Shown: piece by piece, positions 57,301 through 64,000 of the stretch
Layout: each line of letters starts with the position of its first letter
Position numbering within the stretch: position 1 is the first letter of the stretch
NCBI RefSeq assembly: GCF_014280965.1
Contig: NZ_JACODZ010000004.1
Coordinates: 459,898-523,897 of the forward strand
DNA length: 64,000 nucleotides
Direction of reading: 5' to 3'
Source: Echinicola salinicaeni
GTDB lineage: Bacteria; Bacteroidota; Bacteroidia; Cytophagales; Cyclobacteriaceae
Program-made: the position numbers and the translations under genes
Notes under the pieces: model-generated
Databases searched by the model: none
What the model was told of the DNA's origin: nothing
Seen by the model: only the letters and a program-made list of their open reading frames with translations

Positions 57301-60300
57301 CCTACTGGGGTATGGGTTGACAATTACACCAACAAAATATATTGGGGTGGTTATTATTCAGATAAATTTTTCAGATCAAATTTAGATGGTACGAATATAG
57401 AAGTTGTGGTCTCGAAAACAGGCTTTCCATGGTCAGTTCAGGCAGATGCTTTAAATGGTAAACTATATTTTACGGATAATGATGAGTTAGGAAGAGCCGA
57501 TATGGATGGATCCAACATTGAAATTCTATATAATTATGGAACTTCGCTAGGAATGGATCTTGATTTGGAAGCAGGTAAAGTATATCATGGAGCAGCAGGA
57601 ATCCGAATGGCAAATTTGGACGGAACTAGTAAAGCGGAAATAATACCTTATGCTTCCTCAGGTGGCGTTTATGGAATTGCACTGAGTACCGAGGAAATTG
57701 AGGTTTCTGTCTCTGTAGACGACGCAAGCATAGCAGAAGGAAATTCAGGGAATACTACCTTAACCTTTACTGTAAGTCTGGATAATCCTGCATCGGCAGG
57801 CGGCGCAACAGTTGATTATGCCACATCCAATGGATCAGCGATAGCCGGATCTGATTATACAGCAACAAATGGCACACTAAGTTTTGCAGAAGGAGAAACG
57901 AGTAAAACTGTAGATATAAGTATTTCAGGTGATGAAACAGTGGAGCTAGATGAGACGCTTACGCTTACCCTGTCTAACCCGACGGGGACAGGAATAGTAA
58001 TTGGAGATTTTACTGGTGAAGGAACAATTCTGAATGATGATGCAGCCGCAGTTACTATAGCAGAAGTGAGCGGAAATGAAGATGATGGAGCAATAACCTT
58101 AACGGCCACATTAGACAATGCTGTCCAAGGTGGATTTACAATAGATGTAAGCACTGCTGATGGTACGGCCACTGTTGCCGACAATGACTACACTGCCGTG
58201 ACCGGTCAAACCTTAACCTTTGCAGGTACCTCAGGTGAAATCCAGACCTTTACTGTGACGCCAACCCTTGATTTAGTACAGGAAGTGGATGAAACTTTAA
58301 CTGTTTCTCAATCCAATTTAGCCGGTACCAGTCTGGCTGTGGATATTTCAGATATTGCTACAGTCACGATTTTGAATGATGATTTCCCTCCTTCGGGATA
58401 TACAGTGGCTTGGGATGATAATTTGATCAATTCTACTGAGGCCTTAAATACATTCTTTACAGTCTCTAATGCAGAAATAGGCACCACTTTATTTTATTCC
58501 ATTTCCAGTAGTGGAGATGGCAATACTGCCACTGTTACCGGTAGTAAAGCAGTAGTTGATCTTAACGAAGTTGTCAATGTTGATGTGAGTTCTTTGGTTG
58601 ATGGACTCTTGACTGTAGAAGTTTATCTTCAGGATGCAGGTGGAAATAATGGGAATAATACCTCTGATAATTCTGCTGTTTTGGATAAAAACCCGCCTTC
58701 AGCACCAAGTGCTCCTGATTTGACTCCAGCAAGTGATACTGGGTTGAGCGATTCGGATAATATTACCGCTGACAATACCCCGACATTTACCGGGTTCACA
58801 GAACCAAACGCTACGGTCACTTTTTATGCCAATGCAACAGAATTAGGTTCAGCTACCTCTGACGGAGCGGGGCACTGGACTTTTACCCCTGCAAGTGCTA
58901 TTGCCGATGGCACTTATGACATCACTGCAATAGTTACTGATTTAGCTGGAAATACAGGGATAGCTTCCTCTGCTTTGAGTGTAACGATTGATACCATGTC
59001 TCCAGATAGTCCAATCAAAGGTGGTATAACAGATGATACCGGAGTCAGTAATACAGACAATATCACCTCCGATAATACACTGATATTTGGTGGTACTTCA
59101 GAACCAGGTTCAATGGTAAGCTTAAGTATTGGAGGTATTGGAAATATTGGAACGACGACTGCTGATGGAGCAGGAAACTGGACGTTTGGTTATACTGGTA
59201 CTGTTCTTTTAGATGGCACTTATGAATTAACCGCTTATGCTACAGATTTGGCAGGGAATATCGGGGCAGTATCTGGTGTATTGGATATAGTTATTGATAC
59301 CCAGGCTCCAGCTATTCCAAGTGTACCGGATCTGGCACCTGCATCTGATTCTGGAGTGTCTGATTCGGATAATATTACTAATGATTTGACCCCTACAATT
59401 CAAGGAACAGCGGAGCCCAACTCCACCCTGGTTTTATTTAATATTGATTTGGGCGAGGTTGAAATTCCTGTAGATGCATCTGGAAATTGGTCTTATACCT
59501 ATGGACCTGCCTTAGGTACGGGTCTAACATTCTTTGTGGCTAAAGCCGTTGACCTGGCTGGAAATGAGAGTGCTAATTCGAATCGCCTGGATATTGTAAT
59601 TGATGATACCGCTCCACTTGCAGCAGTGGAAGACCCTATCATCCAACTGGATGCCAACGGGAATGCCTCTTTGGTCCCCAGCGATATCCTGTTGAATGTA
59701 TCAGACAATATTACTTCTGAATCGAATATTACCTTGGCATTAAGCCAAGACAGCTTTGATTGTTCGGATGTCGGTACCGGTTCGATTATCCTCAATGCTA
59801 CCGATGAAGCCGGGAACACCAGTTCCTGGGAATCTTACACAACGGTCCGTGATGAAGTTGCACCAACCATTGTGGCCAAATCAGCTATTACGCTGAATGT
59901 GGATGCCTTTGGAACGGTTGACTTGACTGCAGCTATGATTGATGAAGGTTCTACCGATGCCTGTGGAATCCAGTCCCAGGTATTGAGCCAAACTTTATTC
60001 GACAGAACTGATGAGGGTGCCAATAATATCACCTATACGGTAAGCGATGTCAATGGAAATGATGCCCAGGTGAATGTCGCTGTTACAATTGTTGTAGTTC
60101 CAAAAGTGTTGGATATAGCTGTTGATGCAGGACAGAGCAAGGTGTATGGAGAGGGGGATCCTGTTTATACCTTTACTGCCACAGGCTTTGAAGGAGGAGA
60201 TGATATTTCGATTCTGACTGGAGCTCTTTCAAGAGTTCCAGGAGAAGATGCAGGTACCTATGTAATTAACCTTGGGACCCTTGATGCAGGACCTAACTAT

Positions 60301-63300
60301 AAGGTCAACTTTACAAGTGCGGATTTTGAAATAACCGAAGCAGCCCTGACGGTAACTGCGGACGATCAAAGCAAGGTTTACGGTGAAACTGATCCCGCTT
60401 TGACCGTTAGCTATTCAGGTTTTGTAAACGGCGATGATGCAACTGCCCTGGGCGGCACTCTGGATGTTAGCAGAACAGCAGGAGAAGATGTAGGGAACTA
60501 TACAATCACTGCCTCAGGCTATACCTCTGGAAACTATACCATCAGCTATGAGGACGGCAGCTTTGACATTACCCAAGCAGCCTTGACGGTAACGGCTGAT
60601 GACCAGAGCAAGGTCTACGGAGCAGCAGACCCAAGTTTAACAGTAAGTTATTCAGGCTTTGTGAACGGCGATGATGAGACTGCCCTGGGCGGAACGCTTG
60701 ATGTAAGCCGTGCAGCAGGAGAGGATGTAGGGAACTATACAATCACTGCCTCAGGCTATACCTCTGGAAACTATACCATCAGCTATATGGACGGCAGCTT
60801 TGAGATCACGCAGGCAGCCTTAACAGTAACAGCCGATGATCAAAGCAAGGTTTATGGAACAGCTGATCCAGCCTTGACCGTTAGCTATTCAGGTTTTATG
60901 AACGGCGATGATGAAACAGCCCTGGGCGGTACATTCAATGTGATCCGAGCAGCCGGCGAGGATGTAGGCAATTATGCTATCACTGCCTCAGGCTATACCT
61001 CTGGCAACTATACGATCAGCTATGTTGACGGCAACTTTGCAATTACCCCAGCAGCCTTGACCGTTACCGCTGATGATAAATCCAAAGTTTACGGTGATGC
61101 TGAGCCAAGTTTAACAGTGAGTTATTCAGGTTTTGTGAACGGCGATGATGAGACTGCCCTGGGTGGCACATTGGATGTAAGTCGTGCAGCCGGAGAAGAT
61201 GTAGGCACTTATGCGATTACGGCATCCGGGTATACTTCGTCGAACTATACCATCAGCTATGTGGACGGGAGCTTTGAAATTACCCAAGCAGCCTTGACTG
61301 TCACCGCTGATGATCAAAGCAAGGTTTATGGAACAGCTGATCCAGCCTTGACCATTTCCTATGCAGGCTTTGTAAACGGCGATGATGAGACTGCCCTGGG
61401 TGGCACATTGGATGTAAGCCGTGCAGCTGGAGAGGATGTGGGCACTTATGCGATCACGGCATCCGGTTATACTTCGTCGAACTATACCATCAGCTATGTG
61501 GACGGGAGCTTTGAAATTACCCAAGCAGCCTTGACTGTCACCGCTGATGATCAAAGCAAGGTTTATGGAACAGCTGATCCAGCCTTGACCGTTTCCTATG
61601 CAGGCTTTGTGAACGGCGATGATGAAACTGCTTTGGGTGGCACATTGGGTGTGAGTCGTGTTTCCGGAGAGGATGTGGGCACTTATGCGATCACTGCCTC
61701 CGGTTATACTTCATCGAACTATACGATCAGCTATATGGATGGCAGCTTTGAGATCACGCAGGCAGCCTTGACGATAACTGCTGATGACCAAAGCAAGGTT
61801 TATGGAACAGCAGATCCAGGCTTAACGGTAAGTTATTCCGGCTTTGTAAACGGCGATGATGCGACTGCTTTGGGCGGCACCTTGGATATAAGCCGTGCAA
61901 CCGGAGAGGATGTAGGGAACTATACAATCACTGCCTCAGGCTATACCTCTAGCAACTATACGATCAGCTATGTAGACGGCAGCTTTGAAATCACCAAGGC
62001 AGCCCTGACACTTACTGCTGATGATAAATCCAAAGTCTACGGAGATACTGAGCCAAGTTTAACAGTGAGTTATTCCGGTTTTGTAAACGGCGATGATGAA
62101 ACTGCTTTGGGCGGCGCACTGGATGTGAGCAGAGCAGCCGGAGAGGATGTGGGCACTTATGCGATTACTGCCTCAGGCTATACTTCCTCGAACTATACCA
62201 TCAGCTATGTGGACGGGAGCTTTGAGATCACGCAGGCAGCCTTGACGATAACTGCTGATGACCAAAGCAAGGTTTATGGAACAGCTGATCCAGCCTTGAC
62301 CGTTTCCTATTCCGGCTTTGTGAACGGTGATGATGCAACTGCCCTGGGCGGCACATTGGATATAAGCCGTGCAGCTGGAGAGGATGTAGGGAACTATACA
62401 ATCACTGCCTCAGGCTATACCTCTAGCAACTATACGATCAGCTATGTAGACGGCAGCTTTGAAATCACCAAGGCAGCCCTGACAGTTACTGCTGATAATC
62501 AGTCCAAGGTTTACGGAGATACTGACCCAAGTTTAACGGTTTCTTATATAGGCTTTGTTAATGGCGATGATGAGACTGCCCTGGGCGGCACTCTGGATGT
62601 TAGCAGAACAGCAGGAGAGGATGTGGGCACTTATGCGATCACTGCCTCCGGTTATACTTCCGGTAACTATACCATCAGCTATATCGATGGCAGTTTTGCA
62701 ATTACCCCAGCAGCCCTGACAGTTACTGCTGATGATAAATCCAAGGTGTATGGTACCGCAGATCCTTTATTGAGCTATACCGCTTCCGGTTTTGTCAATG
62801 GTGACGATGAAAGCATCCTTAGTGGCAGCCTGAGCAGGGCTGTAGGAGAAGACATCGGAGTTTATGCCATTGAGCTGGGCAGCCTGTCTGCAGGGGAGAA
62901 TTATAATATCGTTTACCAGCCGGCAACACTCAGCATACAGGGCAGGAAGATCGAAGAGGTCTACGAACCTGCTGCGGTTACCGTTGACTGGGGAGTGGCC
63001 GTGGATGGCATCATGCTTCCTGAAACGGTACTGGTAAGGACCGAGCAGGATGAGTTGATCAACCTGAACGTGAACTGGAATACCTCACCGATAGATACCA
63101 GGGCAAGGGGAGCCTACCGCATCACCGGGCTGCTTGAACTTCCGGGTACGGTATTGGCCGAGGATGTACCCGTACCGTTCATGTTCGTGCACGTCAATGC
63201 CAAGCCTGCCCCAGCGGACCTTGTCCTTGACAATAACAGTTTTGAGGCCCAGAACGGCCCTGTAGCGATAGGCAGTATCACGGTGGTGGACCCAGTGGAT

Positions 63301-63762
63301 AACCAACATGTTCTGGAGCTTGTTTCCGGATCAGCGGACAATGGCCATTTCTCCCTTTCAGGCAACAGCCTGTACTGGGACAGCCAGGAAGCACTGGCGG
63401 GCAGGACTTCGTTCGATATAATGGTCCAGGTAACGGACGCGGATGGAAATATCGTTCAGAAATCCTTCACCATCACCAGGCTGAGAAAATCCCTTGACGA
63501 TATCGAGGTGTACAATACCTTCAGTCCAAACGAAGATGGCAGGAATGATACTTGGGGTGTTGAGGAGCTCAGGTACCAGACAGGCGTGAGGATCATGGTC
63601 TTTGAAAGGAGCGGCAACAGGATCTTCTATACCGAGAACCCTGAGCTAAGATGGGACGGCACCTATAAGGGCAAGGAAATGGCACCTGGTACCTATTTCT
63701 GGGTGATAGAATCCAGTGAGGACGATAAGGTACGTAGGGGAATCCTTAACCTGTTGAGATAA
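54364..63762 (+). CDS. Giant secreted multi-domain adhesin-like protein with type IX sorting domain
   Basis: Cell-surface protein of about 3130 residues. ATG 54364 (MKKFYSYHHLKWISTLLIFLFSIPSLLG) gives a signal peptide; an upstream ATG at 54313 adds 17 residues. Domains in order: N-terminal beta-sandwich; cadherin-like segment; Calx-beta domains (VDDVSVAEGDAGTTNLQF); a YWTD/LDLR-B-type propeller (about 56961-57690, RIYWAN, KIYWTQYNN, KIYWGGYYS); a further Calx-beta; Ig-like repeats (DLAGNTG, DGAGNWTF); HYR-like domain; twelve MBG domains, ten of them exact 79-residue units; cadherin-like domain; C-terminal type B sorting signal (NTFSPNEDGRNDTW, MAPGTYFWVIES). Probably an adhesin or matrix protein secreted by the type IX system with the downstream PorP/SprF-like partner. 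Confidence 0.9.
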   Translation: MKKFYSYHHLKWISTLLIFLFSIPSLLGQSFEENFNDNNIVRSSNFTKKLADVQFDFIFIGGDRDGGVFDWSGRNGEADSPSVDLYSSNVDDKTERVIIKRQDGNPFIFTSIFINNETGNPVTVQGYHGANAVGSPQIVGWAESATLNFSNIIVTEVSITSNDFFGTFIDAFRGEIITNTPPTASSFTAANGPYENLTYAFSTSMFGYSDLDGDPLGHILIESLPASGILFLDLNDNNKNDSGEEVSVNDQISKADLDAGNLQYIQNGSTNTSFQFEVNDGTVNSSGNYVANLNVNPVPTVTLSLTPTSKNEAITTTTEIKATLSNIFGAPVTVNLGFSGTAIGSGLDYSVSGTSITINPGNTTGVINLTNLPDAVYEGNETIIIDINSVTNGVENGVQQQTFTIIDDDTAPTVSLEVVDYWNPITDESGGYAFVRGKIDAVVGTSITIPLSFSGTAVEGTDYETTGATITLSPGQTMDSIRVKSLLDGIEEGDETIIIDMGAPTNGIKGSPDQVTLTIKDEDLAAPKDYTVEINQDPITPSTSSNVSFSFTNAEIGTTYNYQFVSSAGGSSVSGSGTIISANQTISNIDLSGMNDGTITLSVDLTDIYNNTGATVEVTASKLASDPPFMTGLPTDIAVVEGVASNIDLSGTTFGDPDAAVDDILDISYLALGGTLSFNPGVGITVNQTVPGSWKTSGTISDLNTYLSDPASIKFTSNPGVIGDNAGSIDLTGSDGLVGGALGTINIDVEPQISISVDDVSVAEGDAGTTNLQFTVSLNAPAPAGGATIDYATSNGSAIAGSDYTDVSGTLNFAIGETSKTIDVPVSGDAEVEASEIFTLTLSNPSGTGIALGDATGTGLIFNDDFKKATRIYWANREKIQSAKLDGSDIQTIATGPYFGIRIDHENQKLYFNELSGDILKADLDGSNVETIVSGAEATGIALDLVNNKIYWTQYNNHKIARASLDGSNVEDVVASADAPTGVWVDNYTNKIYWGGYYSDKFFRSNLDGTNIEVVVSKTGFPWSVQADALNGKLYFTDNDELGRADMDGSNIEILYNYGTSLGMDLDLEAGKVYHGAAGIRMANLDGTSKAEIIPYASSGGVYGIALSTEEIEVSVSVDDASIAEGNSGNTTLTFTVSLDNPASAGGATVDYATSNGSAIAGSDYTATNGTLSFAEGETSKTVDISISGDETVELDETLTLTLSNPTGTGIVIGDFTGEGTILNDDAAAVTIAEVSGNEDDGAITLTATLDNAVQGGFTIDVSTADGTATVADNDYTAVTGQTLTFAGTSGEIQTFTVTPTLDLVQEVDETLTVSQSNLAGTSLAVDISDIATVTILNDDFPPSGYTVAWDDNLINSTEALNTFFTVSNAEIGTTLFYSISSSGDGNTATVTGSKAVVDLNEVVNVDVSSLVDGLLTVEVYLQDAGGNNGNNTSDNSAVLDKNPPSAPSAPDLTPASDTGLSDSDNITADNTPTFTGFTEPNATVTFYANATELGSATSDGAGHWTFTPASAIADGTYDITAIVTDLAGNTGIASSALSVTIDTMSPDSPIKGGITDDTGVSNTDNITSDNTLIFGGTSEPGSMVSLSIGGIGNIGTTTADGAGNWTFGYTGTVLLDGTYELTAYATDLAGNIGAVSGVLDIVIDTQAPAIPSVPDLAPASDSGVSDSDNITNDLTPTIQGTAEPNSTLVLFNIDLGEVEIPVDASGNWSYTYGPALGTGLTFFVAKAVDLAGNESANSNRLDIVIDDTAPLAAVEDPIIQLDANGNASLVPSDILLNVSDNITSESNITLALSQDSFDCSDVGTGSIILNATDEAGNTSSWESYTTVRDEVAPTIVAKSAITLNVDAFGTVDLTAAMIDEGSTDACGIQSQVLSQTLFDRTDEGANNITYTVSDVNGNDAQVNVAVTIVVVPKVLDIAVDAGQSKVYGEGDPVYTFTATGFEGGDDISILTGALSRVPGEDAGTYVINLGTLDAGPNYKVNFTSADFEITEAALTVTADDQSKVYGETDPALTVSYSGFVNGDDATALGGTLDVSRTAGEDVGNYTITASGYTSGNYTISYEDGSFDITQAALTVTADDQSKVYGAADPSLTVSYSGFVNGDDETALGGTLDVSRAAGEDVGNYTITASGYTSGNYTISYMDGSFEITQAALTVTADDQSKVYGTADPALTVSYSGFMNGDDETALGGTFNVIRAAGEDVGNYAITASGYTSGNYTISYVDGNFAITPAALTVTADDKSKVYGDAEPSLTVSYSGFVNGDDETALGGTLDVSRAAGEDVGTYAITASGYTSSNYTISYVDGSFEITQAALTVTADDQSKVYGTADPALTISYAGFVNGDDETALGGTLDVSRAAGEDVGTYAITASGYTSSNYTISYVDGSFEITQAALTVTADDQSKVYGTADPALTVSYAGFVNGDDETALGGTLGVSRVSGEDVGTYAITASGYTSSNYTISYMDGSFEITQAALTITADDQSKVYGTADPGLTVSYSGFVNGDDATALGGTLDISRATGEDVGNYTITASGYTSSNYTISYVDGSFEITKAALTLTADDKSKVYGDTEPSLTVSYSGFVNGDDETALGGALDVSRAAGEDVGTYAITASGYTSSNYTISYVDGSFEITQAALTITADDQSKVYGTADPALTVSYSGFVNGDDATALGGTLDISRAAGEDVGNYTITASGYTSSNYTISYVDGSFEITKAALTVTADNQSKVYGDTDPSLTVSYIGFVNGDDETALGGTLDVSRTAGEDVGTYAITASGYTSGNYTISYIDGSFAITPAALTVTADDKSKVYGTADPLLSYTASGFVNGDDESILSGSLSRAVGEDIGVYAIELGSLSAGENYNIVYQPATLSIQGRKIEEVYEPAAVTVDWGVAVDGIMLPETVLVRTEQDELINLNVNWNTSPIDTRARGAYRITGLLELPGTVLAEDVPVPFMFVHVNAKPAPADLVLDNNSFEAQNGPVAIGSITVVDPVDNQHVLELVSGSADNGHFSLSGNSLYWDSQEALAGRTSFDIMVQVTDADGNIVQKSFTITRLRKSLDDIEVYNTFSPNEDGRNDTWGVEELRYQTGVRIMVFERSGNRIFYTENPELRWDGTYKGKEMAPGTYFWVIESSEDDKVRRGILNLLR
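60340..62709 (+). repeat. Ten tandem 237-base MBG repeats
   Basis: Ten in-frame units of exactly 237 bases (79 codons) start at 60340, 60577, 60814, 61051, 61288, 61525, 61762, 61999, 62236 and 62473. Each encodes AALTVTADDQSKVYG..., SGFVNGDD, and ends in DGSFEITQ-like sequence. More divergent units flank both sides. Units 7 and 9 are nearly identical, as are 5 and 6. Confidence 0.95.
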
Positions 63763-63821
63763 TGAAAAGCTATTGTCGAGAAATGAATAATTGTTTTGCA
63801 AAGAGAAAGCCAAGCGGTAAA

Positions 63822-64000
63822 ATGAAAAAGGTTTTAGTTTATACATTGATATTGCTGCTGTCTGCACCTATGCTGGTACAGGGGCAGTCGAGGAAATATA
63901 TCAGCCAGTTCAACTTTTTCCAGAGTTATTATAACCCTGGACTGACCGCCTATGAGGGCAGTGCGCTGAGGGGCTTTGTCCGGAACCAGTGGAGCGGTTT
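63822..64000 (+). CDS. PorP/SprF-like type IX secretion-associated outer-membrane protein, partial
   Basis: The gene runs off the window; 59 codons are visible. MKKVLVYTLILLLSAPMLVQGQ is a signal peptide, followed by SQFNFFQSYYNPGLTAYEG and GFVRNQWSG, matching the start of PorP/SprF family proteins (usually YMFNxxxxNPAYAG and RxQW). In-frame ATGs at 63762 (overlapping the stop of the giant gene) and 63783 are alternative starts, suggesting translational coupling. Such proteins are needed for secretion or anchoring of type B sorting-domain cargo, here the giant protein. Confidence 0.85.
   Translation, partial: MKKVLVYTLILLLSAPMLVQGQSRKYISQFNFFQSYYNPGLTAYEGSALRGFVRNQWSG

Noticed and set aside
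61126..61554. Antisense frame with internal repeats
   Set aside because: It is the complement of the MBG repeat array; its repetition follows the plus-strand gene.
60340..62709. CRISPR-like periodic repeat
   Set aside because: Units are 237 bases, contiguous, in frame and protein coding; there are no spacers.

Overview
The window is Bacteroidota DNA, most likely from a Cytophagales/Cyclobacteriaceae-type marine or soil bacterium. That placement is inferred from tandem SusC/SusD pairs, many exported glycoside hydrolases with lipoprotein signals, type IX secretion components (a type B C-terminal sorting domain and a PorP/SprF-like protein), AT-rich intergenic DNA and the dispersed palindromic repeats. 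No rRNA, tRNA, CRISPR array or intact insertion sequence was recognised.

Positions 834-49161 form one large xylan utilisation locus. The first block (834-14093) has the canonical Bacteroidota xylan uptake order: SusC-SusD-SusC-SusD-surface lipoprotein-GH10, equivalent to xusA-xusB-xusC-xusD-xusE-xyn10A. A strong intrinsic terminator (14104-14144) follows it. The second block (14171-38930) is a run of exported enzymes: GH5, GH10, GH43 x2, GH95, GH43, CE6-type esterase, a double CE1 esterase, GH97, two GH43-CBM6 paralogues, GH43, an alpha/beta hydrolase, GH10 and GH3. It ends at a bidirectional terminator (38992-39032). After a regulator on the opposite strand, a third block adds GH10 and GH43 (41654-43961), then GH115 alpha-glucuronidase and a CE20/sialate-acetylesterase-type esterase (44291-49161). 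The set contains 4 GH10 and 7 GH43 genes plus debranching enzymes for arabinose, glucuronic acid, acetyl, feruloyl and possibly L-galactose/fucose and alpha-hexose side chains. This suggests highly decorated glucuronoarabinoxylan as the target.

The only regulator inside the locus (41176-39269, minus strand) is unusual. It is a 7TM-DISM membrane sensor with a cytoplasmic coiled coil, ending in a zinc ribbon and helical domain of the type that begins IS1595-family transposases, without a catalytic transposase domain. It looks like a membrane-bound regulator built from a captured transposase DNA-recognition module and is the strongest candidate here for an undescribed system. The divergent intergenic region next to it carries a repeated 14-base motif that could be its operator.

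From 49881 the content changes. There are three small cytoplasmic or membrane proteins of general or unknown role (DUF2199, SRPBCC, one membrane-anchored hypothetical), a TPR/transmembrane/helix-turn-helix regulator (52205-53932) and a tiny membrane protein. These are followed by a giant secreted multi-domain protein (54364-63762) with Calx-beta domains, a YWTD propeller, Ig-like domains, ten exact 237-base MBG repeats and a type IX sorting domain. It overlaps the start region of a PorP/SprF-like gene that runs off the window. Several intergenic gaps hold dispersed palindromic or MITE-like repeats; one appears to have inserted into the 5' end of a GH43 gene.
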